From Hyphomicrobiales bacterium (GTDB taxonomy: Bacteria; Pseudomonadota; Alphaproteobacteria; Rhizobiales; Rhizobiaceae), in contig PAPH01000028.1 of assembly GCA_002709005.1 (NCBI GenBank), positions 1 to 38,379 on the forward strand: a DNA stretch of 38,379 bases, in the 5' to 3' direction. The stretch's first letter is position 1, and each line of letters starts with the position of its first letter. Shown piece by piece: positions 16,408 through 24,293 of this stretch. The notes beneath the pieces are model-generated. The model saw nothing but the letters and a program-made list of their open reading frames with translations, ran no database searches and was not told where the DNA came from. A program made the translations under genes and the position numbers.

Positions 16408-17322
16408 TCAGAGACCGTTGTCGCGAAGCTTCCCGTCGAGGAACTTCTTGGCGCGCGGCACGTCCGCTTCTTCCAGATGCTCGATGATCATCGGGATGTT
16501 CGGATGCTTCTGCGCCAGTCGCTTGAGGTAGAGGTCGTAGTTGAGTTCACCGAGACCGGGAGCCGGCAGTTCGATCTCGCCGACGCCGCGGAACGTATGG
16601 CTCTCATGCGCGGTATCGTCGCCGATATCGGCGTGCTTCTCGGCCTTGTCGTCGCCCGAGCGCTTGACGTCCTTGGCATGGCCGATCTTGATCTTGTCCG
16701 ACAGCGCATCGAAGACGTAGTTCAGCGTCTCGTCCATCTTGTCGATGTTGTGCGCCTCGAAATAGTTGGTCGGGTCCATCAGCAGGCCGAGACCCGGATG
16801 GTCGACCTCGGCGAACATGCGCAGCGTCTCCTCGACCGAGCCGACGACGTTGTTGACGTAGGTCTCGAGCAGGAACATCGCGCCGTGATCATAGGCATGC
16901 TGGGCAAGCTCGCGGATGACTTCGCGGCAATCGTCCCAGCCTTCCTGGGTCTTGTTCTTCGGGTGGTGAACCCAGTCGCTTTCGGTGTCGAAGGTGCCGG
17001 TTTCCGAGATCACGTAGGGCGAGCCGAGGTGCTGGGCGTTGGCGATTATCTCCTTGAGGAGACCGTTGCGCTTGGCGCGTTCGGTCTTGTCCGGATGAAT
17101 GATGTTCGTGTAGCCGGAAATGCAGCTGATCGGCAGATTGTGATCGCGGAACGTCTCGCGGATCTTGATGCACTTGTCCTTGGTGATGTTGCCGGCGCTC
17201 AGATCCATGTCCTTGAAGTGCATGTCGAGCTGCACGGTATTGAAGCCGTGGCCGCGGATGACCTTGGCCGTTTCCTCCAGCGTGTAGGGGAAATAGGCCG
17301 TGAAGATACCTGTCTGCATCAT
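16408..17322 (-). CDS. TIM-barrel sugar (phosphate) isomerase/epimerase, AP-endonuclease-2 family
   Basis: This 304-residue protein belongs to the xylose-isomerase-like TIM-barrel superfamily. The likely divalent-metal ligands are visible: Glu153 in LLETYVNN, Asp183 in LMDPTNYFEAHN, His215 in KIGHAKDVK, and a C-terminal Glu in MIIEHLEE. Members include sugar epimerases, inosose dehydratase (IolE) and, more recently, lyases acting on 3-keto-glycosides. ATG 17322 is preferred to the longer open frame because GGAGG lies 8 nt upstream and the family-like sequence starts there (MMQTGIFTAYFPYTLEE). It lies 20 bp after the Gfo/Idh/MocA gene. That pairing (an oxidoreductase making a keto sugar, then a TIM-barrel enzyme) is frequent in inositol and glycoside catabolism. 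The specific reaction is unknown. Confidence 0.88.
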   Translation of the reverse strand: MMQTGIFTAYFPYTLEETAKVIRGHGFNTVQLDMHFKDMDLSAGNITKDKCIKIRETFRDHNLPISCISGYTNIIHPDKTERAKRNGLLKEIIANAQHLGSPYVISETGTFDTESDWVHHPKNKTQEGWDDCREVIRELAQHAYDHGAMFLLETYVNNVVGSVEETLRMFAEVDHPGLGLLMDPTNYFEAHNIDKMDETLNYVFDALSDKIKIGHAKDVKRSGDDKAEKHADIGDDTAHESHTFRGVGEIELPAPGLGELNYDLYLKRLAQKHPNIPMIIEHLEEADVPRAKKFLDGKLRDNGL

Positions 17323-17342
17323 GATGAAATCCTCCCTTGAGT

Positions 17343-18422
17343 TCAGTCGATCTTGATTTCGGAAAGTGCGACCGTCCGCTTCTCGTCGATCGAGCGGTAG
17401 GCCGCCTCGACGAGCGCCATGGTCCTGACGTTGTCGGCGACGGAGAGAGCCGGTGCCTCTCCGGTTTTGACGGCATGCTGGAGCTGCTCCATGACGCCGA
17501 TGAATGCGTGCGGGAACCACATGGTCTCCCATTCAGGCGTGACCCATTTGCCGTCGGTGGTCTTCTGCGAAGCATACGAAAGCGTCGACGGCGCGCCGGT
17601 CGGCCAGCCGATGGTGCCCTTGGCCACGCCCTCGGTTCCCTCGACGCGCCAGCCGATATGCTGATCGTCCTCGTAACCTTCGGCGCGCGGCCCGGACCAG
17701 ACGTCTTCCAGCGAAACCGCGACCACCCCTGAGGGGAACCGCAGCGTGGAGACCACGATGCCGTCCGAGTGCTCGAACGTGGTGCGCGGATCGGGACGCG
17801 TCAGCGAGGTCACTTCGTCCGGATTGCCGAAGAGGAAGCGCAACGCGTCGAGATGGTGGACGCTCATGTTCGACAGCGTCAGCCTGTCGTAGCCTTCGAG
17901 GAAGCCCTGCCAGTGCGGGATCGCATGCATGTCGATCTGTGCGAAGACGACCTCGCCGAGCTCGCCGCCGTCGATGATCTGCTTGAGCACGCGCATCGAC
18001 TGGTCGTAGCGCATGTTCTGGTTGACCGAGAGGATCTTGCCGGCGGCGGCGGCCTCGTCGCGCAGCTTCTTCGCCTCCTCGAGCGAGAGCGCCAGCGGCT
18101 TCTGGGCAAGGATCGCCTTGACGTTGGGCGCGGCGAGCGCCTTGCGGATCAGGTCCGGCTGGAGATCCGGCGGATAGGCGATATCGACGATCTCGACCGA
18201 GGGATCGGCGATCAGATCCTCGGGAGTGTCGTGCACGGTGCGGATCTTCCAGCGATCGGCCACTTTCCGGGCATTGGCCTTGGTGCGCGATGCGATCGCG
18301 GTCACCTTGAAGCCTGCCTCGGCATAGGCGGCGAGATGGCATTCCGCCATGATCATGCCCGCGCCGATGCAGCCGATCGCGTAATCCCGGCAGCGTATCT
18401 GCGGATCCGGTTCAAACGTCAT
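17343..18422 (-). CDS. Gfo/Idh/MocA-family NAD(P)-dependent oxidoreductase
   Basis: This 359-residue protein has an N-terminal Rossmann fold with the dinucleotide loop in IGCIGAGMIMAECH (about residues 17-30), the strand ending VTAIASRTKANA, and DIAYPPDLQPDLIRKAL. The conserved Lys of the family EKP motif is present but the motif reads QKPLAL. The C-terminal domain contains SNMSVHHLDALRFLFG, where the His is the usual catalytic acid/base. It should oxidise or reduce a sugar or polyol hydroxyl. The open frame starts with TTG six codons earlier, but ATG 18422 is preferred because a GGGAGG ribosome site lies about 10 nt upstream. It follows the second MalK-type ATPase by 34 bp and precedes the TIM-barrel gene by 20 bp, so it probably catalyses an early step on the imported compound. 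Confidence 0.92.
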   Translation of the reverse strand: MTFEPDPQIRCRDYAIGCIGAGMIMAECHLAAYAEAGFKVTAIASRTKANARKVADRWKIRTVHDTPEDLIADPSVEIVDIAYPPDLQPDLIRKALAAPNVKAILAQKPLALSLEEAKKLRDEAAAAGKILSVNQNMRYDQSMRVLKQIIDGGELGEVVFAQIDMHAIPHWQGFLEGYDRLTLSNMSVHHLDALRFLFGNPDEVTSLTRPDPRTTFEHSDGIVVSTLRFPSGVVAVSLEDVWSGPRAEGYEDDQHIGWRVEGTEGVAKGTIGWPTGAPSTLSYASQKTTDGKWVTPEWETMWFPHAFIGVMEQLQHAVKTGEAPALSVADNVRTMALVEAAYRSIDEKRTVALSEIKID

Positions 18423-18456
18423 TTTTGTCCATCCTCCCAAATTCCATTCTTCATTC

Positions 18457-19509
18457 TCATGCCGTCACCGCCTGTCCCTCGCTGTCGAAGAAGCAGGCCT
18501 GGCCTTCGGCCACGGCGAGCGCAACGCGGCTCGACGGCTCGATTTTCGGCTGGCCGCGAACCATGGCGCGAAGCGAGGTTTCGCCAGCCTGAAGCGTGAC
18601 CACGGTCACGCCACCGAGCGGTTCTACCTCGTAGACCTCCACCGGGCTTGAAGAGCCCTCGCCCGCCGACGTGACGGCAAGATCCTCCGGCCGGACGCCA
18701 ATCCGGGTCGCACCATCGGGCACGTTCATCGCATGGAGCGGCAGCGCACCGTCGAGCGCGCTCAGCCGGCCCGGATCGAGCGTGATCAGGTTCATCGCCG
18801 GCGCGCCGAGCATGCCGGCGACATAGGCCGAGCGCGGATTGTCGTAGATGTCGGACGGCGCGCCGATCTGGCGGATCACGCCATTCTCCAGGACGGCGAT
18901 CCGGTCGGCCACCGACATCGCCTCCTCCTGATCGTGGGTGACGTAGACGAGGGTGCGGCTCATCTCGTGCTGGATGCGCTTGAGTTCGACGCGGGTTTCC
19001 TCGCGCAGCCGCGCATCGAGCGCCGAGATCGGATCGTCCATCAGATAGGCGACCGGATCGCGCACCAGCGCCCGGGCAATGGCGACGCGCTGCCGCTCGC
19101 CACCCGACAGTTGCGCCGGAGACTTGTGCAGGATGTGACCGATATGGAGCTTGGCGACCACGTCGGCAACGCGGGGTGCGATCCGGTCAGGGCTGATCCG
19201 GCGTTCCACGAGCGGGAAGCGGATATTCTCTTCAGACGTCATGTGCGGGAAGAGGGCGAGGTTCTGGAACACCATCGCCACGTTGCGTCGTGCCGGGGAG
19301 ACATGATTGACCGGCTTGCCGTCGATCAGCACCTCGCCCTCGTCCGGCCGTTCCAGCCCGAGAATGAGCTTGAGAATGGTCGTCTTGCCAGAGAGCGGCG
19401 GACCGAAAAGGCAGAAGAACTCGTTGTCGGCGATCTCGAAGCTGACATCGTTGACGGCGACCGTATCGCCGAAGCGCTTGGTGACGTTCCTGAATGCTAT
19501 CGAAGCCAT
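18457..19509 (-). CDS. MalK-type ABC importer ATPase with altered Walker A and Walker B (GlpT/GlpS-like)
   Basis: This 350-residue importer ATPase has an ABC domain and a C-terminal TOBE region (GVRPEDL). Walker A is non-canonical: GPPLSGKTT at 36-44, where the usual Gly at position 39 is Leu. The Q-loop (VFQNLALFPHM) and signature (LSGGERQR, 134-141) are intact. Walker B reads YLMDDP, so the catalytic Glu is Asp159. The H-loop VTHDQ is present. It is encoded directly after a second ATPase (TGATG overlap) that has the opposite defects. The pair, two MalFG permeases and a large binding protein resemble the rhizobial glycerol importer GlpSTPQV. The two probably form a heterodimer with one competent site. 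The transported polyol or sugar is not identified. Confidence 0.92.
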   Translation of the reverse strand: MASIAFRNVTKRFGDTVAVNDVSFEIADNEFFCLFGPPLSGKTTILKLILGLERPDEGEVLIDGKPVNHVSPARRNVAMVFQNLALFPHMTSEENIRFPLVERRISPDRIAPRVADVVAKLHIGHILHKSPAQLSGGERQRVAIARALVRDPVAYLMDDPISALDARLREETRVELKRIQHEMSRTLVYVTHDQEEAMSVADRIAVLENGVIRQIGAPSDIYDNPRSAYVAGMLGAPAMNLITLDPGRLSALDGALPLHAMNVPDGATRIGVRPEDLAVTSAGEGSSSPVEVYEVEPLGGVTVVTLQAGETSLRAMVRGQPKIEPSSRVALAVAEGQACFFDSEGQAVTA

Positions 19510-20597
19510 CAGTGCGCCTCCGCGATCGCGTTACCGGTGTCCGCATCGAACAGCCGGATGTTGGACGGATCGATGGCGAGCGTGACGATATCGCCCTGCC
19601 GCACCGGCACGCGATTGTCGAACACGCCTTTGATGGAGTGACCGTCCCGGCCCATGTGAAGGATCGTGCGCGCGCCGATCCGCTCGACGAAATTGACCGG
19701 CAGACGCAGACCGTCGCCATCGGTGAGTTCGCAATGTTCGGGACGGAAACCGTAGACCACGGCCTTGCCTTCGCGAGCGCTCCGGGACAGCGCGTCGCCA
19801 AGAGGCGCGGACAGGCCGGCCTCACCGAGATCGACACGCATGACCCCATCCGCCATGACGCTCCGCCCCTTGATGAGATTCATGCCGGGAGAGCCGAGAA
19901 AGCCGGCGACGAAAACGTTCGACGGGTTGTTGTAGACATCGATCGGCGTGCCGACCTGCAGGAGCTTGCCATGATCCATCACCGCGATGCGGTCTGCCAT
20001 GGTCATCGCCTCGAGCTGGTCGTGGGTGACGTAGACCATGGTCTGCCGGAACTCGCGCTGGAGATGCTTGAGTTCGGTGCGCATGACGGCACGGAAGGCG
20101 GCGTCGACGTTCGAGAGCGGCTCGTCGAGCAGGAAGATCGCCGGCTCCATGATGGCCGAACGGCCGATCGCCAGCCGCTGGAGAATGTTGACCGAGAGGC
20201 CGGCGGCAGGCCTCTTCAGAAGAGGCGTGAGATGGAGGAATTCGGCCATGTCGTTGACCCGCCGCTCGCGCTCCGCCTTCGCCACGCCGGTGGCCCGAAG
20301 ACCATAGGCGAGGTTTTCGTAGACGGTCATGTGGGTGAAGATCGCGTAGTTCTGGAACACGAAACCCACACCCCGGCGGCTCATCGGCACGCCGCGCATA
20401 TCGCGGTCGCCGAAGCGGATCTCTCCCTCGGAAGGCTCGATCATGCCGGAGATCATGTTCATCGTTGTCGACTTGCCGCAGCCCGAGGGTCCGAGGAGAG
20501 CGACGAACTCGCCGTCGGCGATCTCGAGGTTCATGTTCTTGAGCGCGGTGAAAGAACCGAAGGTCTTGCCCAGGTTTTCGAGATGGATCGAGGTCAC
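19509..20597 (-). CDS. MalK-type ABC importer ATPase with degenerate signature motif (GlpS/GlpT-like)
   Basis: This protein has 362 residues. Walker A is perfect (GPSGCGKST, 36-44), the Q-loop is VFQNYAIFTHM, Walker B keeps Asp158-Glu159 (FLLDEP) and the H-loop is VTHDQ. The signature is degenerate: LSVNILQR at 134-141 in place of LSGGQ. The C-terminal TOBE region has YGFRPEHCEL. The start is GTG 20597, overlapping the permease stop (GTGA) and preceded by GGAGG; a longer ATG-initiated frame upstream is only read-through of permease DNA in another frame. Its defects complement those of the next ATPase: this one supplies a good Walker A/B and the other supplies a good signature, as expected for an asymmetric heterodimer. 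Confidence 0.92.
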   Translation of the reverse strand: MTSIHLENLGKTFGSFTALKNMNLEIADGEFVALLGPSGCGKSTTMNMISGMIEPSEGEIRFGDRDMRGVPMSRRGVGFVFQNYAIFTHMTVYENLAYGLRATGVAKAERERRVNDMAEFLHLTPLLKRPAAGLSVNILQRLAIGRSAIMEPAIFLLDEPLSNVDAAFRAVMRTELKHLQREFRQTMVYVTHDQLEAMTMADRIAVMDHGKLLQVGTPIDVYNNPSNVFVAGFLGSPGMNLIKGRSVMADGVMRVDLGEAGLSAPLGDALSRSAREGKAVVYGFRPEHCELTDGDGLRLPVNFVERIGARTILHMGRDGHSIKGVFDNRVPVRQGDIVTLAIDPSNIRLFDADTGNAIAEAH

Positions 20598-21532
20598 TGG
20601 CTCACCTCCCGCGACATGCGCTTGATTGCGAGGGCGGACACCACGGAGAGCGCGATCAGGATGACCAGCGCAACGGCCGCGACATAGCCCCAGATCAGCT
20701 CCTGCTGGGTGACCTTGTAGATGTAGATCGAGATCGTTTCGGTCGCGACACCCGGGCCGCCGCCGGTCATGATGTAGAAATTGTCGAACACCTTGAAGTT
20801 CTCGATCACCCGGATCGCCAGCGCGATGATGATGATCGTCTTCATGCGCGGCAGGACGATCGTGCGGAAGCGGGTGGCCCAGGAAGCGCCCAGAAGGGTG
20901 GCTGCGCGGAGCTGGTCCTCTGGAACGCCGACCATGCCGGCGAGCAGGATGAGGAACATCAGCGGCGTCCACTGCCAGATGTCGGAGACGATGACGGCGA
21001 AGAAGGCGAGATCGGGGTCCGACAACCAGGCGATGGTGACGGGTGCCCCGTAGAAGAACGACAGGATGTCGTTCACCGGGCCGCCCGACTGGAACAGCAT
21101 GAAGAACATGTAGCCGGCGACCGCGGGAACCACCATCATCGGGATCAGCAGCACAGAGTAGAGGAACCGGCGACCGGGGAAATCGTCGACGAAGAGGATC
21201 GCCAGACCGAGCCCGAGAAGGAATTCGCACGGCACGCAGATCGCCATCACCAGCACGGTGCGCCACAGCGCCGACCAGAAACGGTCATCGGCCATCAGGT
21301 CGCTGTAGTTGGCGAAGCTGTTCCACAGTTCATGCGCCTGCCACCAGCCGATGCCGTCGAGCGGCGACCAGTCGGTCAGGCTGATGTAGACCTGCATGAG
21401 GATCGGGAAGACGGCGATGAACAGGACCAGGATCTGCGCCGGAAACGTGAGCCAGAGGCCGAGCCTGCGGCTGTCGCGCGTATCCTCGTGCTCCATCACG
21501 GGTGTATTGGCATCGAGAGCGGCCATGGTCAT
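20594..21532 (-). CDS. MalF-type ABC importer permease
   Basis: This 312-residue inner-membrane protein of the BPD_transp_1 family starts with a cytoplasmic tail of about 25 residues, followed by the first membrane helix ([19 protein letters not shown]). Further helices include [58 protein letters not shown] and a last helix [20 protein letters not shown]. The EAA loop that docks on the ATPase is [23 protein letters not shown] 21532 overlaps the stop of the preceding permease (ATGA), and its own stop overlaps the GTG of the next ATPase. It pairs with the other permease to form the translocation pore. Confidence 0.94.
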   Translation of the reverse strand: MTMAALDANTPVMEHEDTRDSRRLGLWLTFPAQILVLFIAVFPILMQVYISLTDWSPLDGIGWWQAHELWNSFANYSDLMADDRFWSALWRTVLVMAICVPCEFLLGLGLAILFVDDFPGRRFLYSVLLIPMMVVPAVAGYMFFMLFQSGGPVNDILSFFYGAPVTIAWLSDPDLAFFAVIVSDIWQWTPLMFLILLAGMVGVPEDQLRAATLLGASWATRFRTIVLPRMKTIIIIALAIRVIENFKVFDNFYIMTGGGPGVATETISIYIYKVTQQELIWGYVAAVALVILIALSVVSALAIKRMSREVSQ

Positions 21533-22389
21533 TGCTTGAGCGCTCCGAAGGTCAGGCCGCGTACCAGATGTTTCTGGATGGCGATGCCGAGGACGACGGG
21601 CGGGATGGCGGCGATCAGGCCGAGCGCGGCCTTGGCGCCGTAGAGCTGGCCTGTCATCGATGACGACAGAGAGGCCATGTAGACGGGGATGGTCACCCAA
21701 TCGCGGGTCGTCAGAAGCAGGCCGATGAGATAGTCCGACCAGTTGAGAATAAAGACGAAGAGCGCGGAACTTGCCAGCGCCGGGCGCATCATCGGCAGCG
21801 TGATCTTCCAGAACACCCGCAGCCGGGAGCAGCCCTCAACAAGTGCTGCATCCTCGATTTCGCGCGGCATGTCGTCGAAGAAGGTCTTCATCAGCCAGAA
21901 TGCGAACGGCATGGTGACGATGCCGTAGACGAGCGCGAGCCCGTACCAGGTGTCGATGAGACCGAGAAACGCCCACATGATCATCACCGGGATCATCACC
22001 GCCATCGGCGGGAAGATGCGCAGCTGGATCAGCGCGAGCGGAAGATTGCCGCCCGAGCCGAAGCGTGACAGGCCGTAGGCGGCAGAGGTGCCGGCGATCA
22101 TCGCGATCAGCGTGCCAAAGATGGCAGCGAGAAGGGAGGCCAGAATGGGTTGGGTGGCGGTGCGGTCGAGCGCCACGATCAGGTCGGAGCTGCTTTCGCC
22201 GAAAAGGAAGCGGAAATTGTCGAGTGTCGGGCTCTTTGGCCACCAGGTCAGGTCCGCACCGGTGGCGGACCACTCGGCAATCGGCTTGAAGGCCATCGAC
22301 GCCATCCACAGCGTCGGGACAAGCGACAGCGCCACAATGGCCAGGATCGCCGCATAGCGGAAGATCTCGAATGACAGTGAGCGGTTCAT
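21529..22389 (-). CDS. MalG-type ABC importer permease
   Basis: This 286-residue permease of the BPD_transp_1 family has its first helix at [24 protein letters not shown] periplasmic loop with [15 protein letters not shown], typical of MalG-like subunits, follows, then [29 protein letters not shown] and later helices. The EAA motif is [20 protein letters not shown], and the C-terminus is short and cytoplasmic. Its start is separated from the binding-protein gene by 78 bp that hold a 12-bp perfect hairpin. It overlaps the MalF-type gene by 4 bp (ATGA). The order binding protein, MalG-type, MalF-type, two ATPases differs from the more common F-then-G order. Confidence 0.94.
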   Translation of the reverse strand: MNRSLSFEIFRYAAILAIVALSLVPTLWMASMAFKPIAEWSATGADLTWWPKSPTLDNFRFLFGESSSDLIVALDRTATQPILASLLAAIFGTLIAMIAGTSAAYGLSRFGSGGNLPLALIQLRIFPPMAVMIPVMIMWAFLGLIDTWYGLALVYGIVTMPFAFWLMKTFFDDMPREIEDAALVEGCSRLRVFWKITLPMMRPALASSALFVFILNWSDYLIGLLLTTRDWVTIPVYMASLSSSMTGQLYGAKAALGLIAAIPPVVLGIAIQKHLVRGLTFGALKQ

Positions 22390-22413
22390 GATACGTCCGG
22401 GTCTCTGGAGAAG

Positions 22414-22446
22414 GGATGCGGGGCGTCAAACGCGCGCCCCGCATCC
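22414..22446. repeat. Strong stem-loop between binding-protein and permease genes
   Basis: A perfect 12-bp inverted repeat (GGATGCGGGGCG / CGCCCCGCATCC) with a 9-nt loop lies 22 bp after the binding-protein stop. No T run follows on the minus strand. Hairpins at this spot, as in malE-malF, commonly protect the upstream mRNA from 3' decay or partly attenuate transcription, so that binding protein is made in excess over permease. That role here is inference. Confidence 0.8.
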
Positions 22447-22467
22447 GCTCGCTTGGGAGTGGTCCTG

Positions 22468-24075
22468 TCAGCCGATGGGATCGGTGATGGTCGGCCATGC
22501 GGCCTTATTGGCCTTGATCGCCTCGACCAGCTTGTCCTCGCCGACCCGGCGGGCAACGCGTGCCCATTGCCGTTCGGTGTCGGCCATCGCATCGGCGGCA
22601 GACTTGCTGCCGGTCAGCGCCGCGACGAGGTTTTCGTCGAGAGCATTGTGGAAGGCGGTAGCACCCGGATAGTTGATCGTCGGCACCGTGCGGGCGACGC
22701 TCTCGCGCACCACGTCCATATGGTAGTCGTGATAGGTCTGGCGCACGAGCGGATCGGCGAAGTTGGACAACTGGAAGGGGTCGAAATAGCCGCCGGGGTT
22801 TGCCGTCATCCAGGAGTAGATGCGGCTCGATCCCAGCCACTGAAGCAGCAGGTAGCTTGCTTCCGGATACGCGCTCTGCGACGACACGGACGCCGAGAGG
22901 TTGAGCCAGAGCACGGTCCTGCGGATAAGCTTGCCGTCGATCTCGCGGCCGGGCGGAAGGTGCGAGCCGACCTTGCCGGTCACCTTGCTGCCTTCGTTGA
23001 CCGGGTTGTCGAGGAACTTCGGCAGGTTCGAGAACGCACAGGTCATCGCCGCGCCGCCGGAGGCGAAGTTGCCATACTGCTCGGGCCAGCCCCAGGAAAT
23101 CGCGTCGGGCGAATGGTGGGCGAGCGAGTCGATATATTCCTGGGTCGCGTTGATGCCCGCTTCCGAGTTGATCAGCGGCTTGCCTTCGTCGTCGAACAGG
23201 AACTGGTTGGGCGACGCCATCGAGACGAAGCGCTGGTACCAGTTGGTGTAGCCCCAGCCCTGGTTGCGCAGATCGGTGGAGCCGAACAACCCCTGATCCG
23301 GACGATGGAAGAAGGCCGCGATCTCGTCATGCTGTTTGAAGGTCGTCGGCGGCGCCAGTTCGTAGCCGTATTTGTCGGCAAATGCCTTCTGCTCCGTCGG
23401 ATCGTTGAACAGGTCGGTGCGGTGGTTCCAGATCTGGAAGTCGCCGTCGAGCGAGACGCCGTAGGTCGAGCCGCGGTAGTTATTGAGAAGCGAAACGCCC
23501 TGCTCGCCGCCGACATAGCCGCGTTCGGGATCGTCCCATTCCGGCTTGTGGGCGGCGACATATTCATCAAGGTTGACGATGCCGCCGGTTTCGGCGAGGT
23601 CGCCCAGACGGTTCCACTCGACCGCATAGATGTCGAACGCGCCACCCTTGGTGGAGACATCCTGCATGACCTTGGTGAATTCCTGGCCGTTCGGCACACC
23701 GACGATGTCGAGCGTAATGCCGGTCTCGGCCTCCCAGAGTTCCTTGATCGAGGGCGCGCCTTCCGGGAAAGGCTGCGTCAACTGTCCGATCGATCCGTCC
23801 GACAGGCCGAGCACTATGCGCTCCGGCGCCTTGCCGGCACCCTTGAGTTCCTTGATCGCCTCGATGGCGCGGGCTTCGGGCGTATCGGGACCGTACTGGT
23901 AGCGTTCGGCGCCGTCGAAGCCGGTTGGGCCGCCAACCATGCCTTCAGCCAGTCCATCGGCGGCGCGGGCGCGGCCCGGACGAAGATAGAGCGGTGTGCC
24001 GACAGCGGTCACAAGCCCTGCACTTGCTGCGGTCGACAGTAAACGCCGCCGCGAAATTGCGGTTGAGATAGTCAT
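22468..24075 (-). CDS. ABC importer solute-binding protein, Tat-exported, GlpV-like size
   Basis: This 535-residue protein has a twin-arginine signal: SRRRLL near residues 8-13, hydrophobic LSTAASAGLVTAVG, then ARA before the mature ADG. This suggests export in folded form. The mature sequence is a large COG1653 binding protein (AFDIYAVEWNRLGDLAETGGIVNLDEYV; ADKYGYELAPPTTFKQHDEIAAFF; GAAMTCAFSNLPKF). At well over 500 residues it matches the size class of the glycerol-type GlpV proteins rather than MalE (about 390). ATG 24075 is preferred over 24102 because GGGAGG lies 6 nt upstream. It is the first gene of the 17-gene operon, next to the divergent LacI-type regulator. The ligand is unknown; a polyol or a glycoside are both possible. 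Confidence 0.92.
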   Translation of the reverse strand: MTISTAISRRRLLSTAASAGLVTAVGTPLYLRPGRARAADGLAEGMVGGPTGFDGAERYQYGPDTPEARAIEAIKELKGAGKAPERIVLGLSDGSIGQLTQPFPEGAPSIKELWEAETGITLDIVGVPNGQEFTKVMQDVSTKGGAFDIYAVEWNRLGDLAETGGIVNLDEYVAAHKPEWDDPERGYVGGEQGVSLLNNYRGSTYGVSLDGDFQIWNHRTDLFNDPTEQKAFADKYGYELAPPTTFKQHDEIAAFFHRPDQGLFGSTDLRNQGWGYTNWYQRFVSMASPNQFLFDDEGKPLINSEAGINATQEYIDSLAHHSPDAISWGWPEQYGNFASGGAAMTCAFSNLPKFLDNPVNEGSKVTGKVGSHLPPGREIDGKLIRRTVLWLNLSASVSSQSAYPEASYLLLQWLGSSRIYSWMTANPGGYFDPFQLSNFADPLVRQTYHDYHMDVVRESVARTVPTINYPGATAFHNALDENLVAALTGSKSAADAMADTERQWARVARRVGEDKLVEAIKANKAAWPTITDPIG

Positions 24076-24293
24076 GAATTCCTCCCACTTCGGCGTCCTC
24101 ATCGCCTAGGCGAGGAGAATTGAGGTTTTCACATCTTCCCGCAATCAGAATATTGCATCATTTTTCATCATTTTCCGTCATTCATGCCGGAAACAGCCTG
24201 CTATCCGTTCATTATGGGGAAATATCCAGAGCATGATTGTTTTTGATGTCATATAAAGCCATCATCGAACCCAAATCAGTCAGCGGAATCACG
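24076..24293. promoter_or_regulatory. Divergent control region between the catabolic operon and its LacI-type regulator
   Basis: This 218-bp region has no gene and must hold the operon promoter and that of the regulator. It contains a perfect 12-bp palindrome TCGCCTAGGCGA at 24102-24113, an inverted repeat GCAAT-N6-ATTGC at 24141-24156, and three TCATT motifs spaced exactly 10 bp apart at 24158, 24168 and 24178. T/A tracts in the same phase suggest bent DNA. The palindrome is 27 bp upstream of the binding-protein start, a position suited to repression. No convincing -35/-10 pair can be assigned on either strand. Confidence 0.7.
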
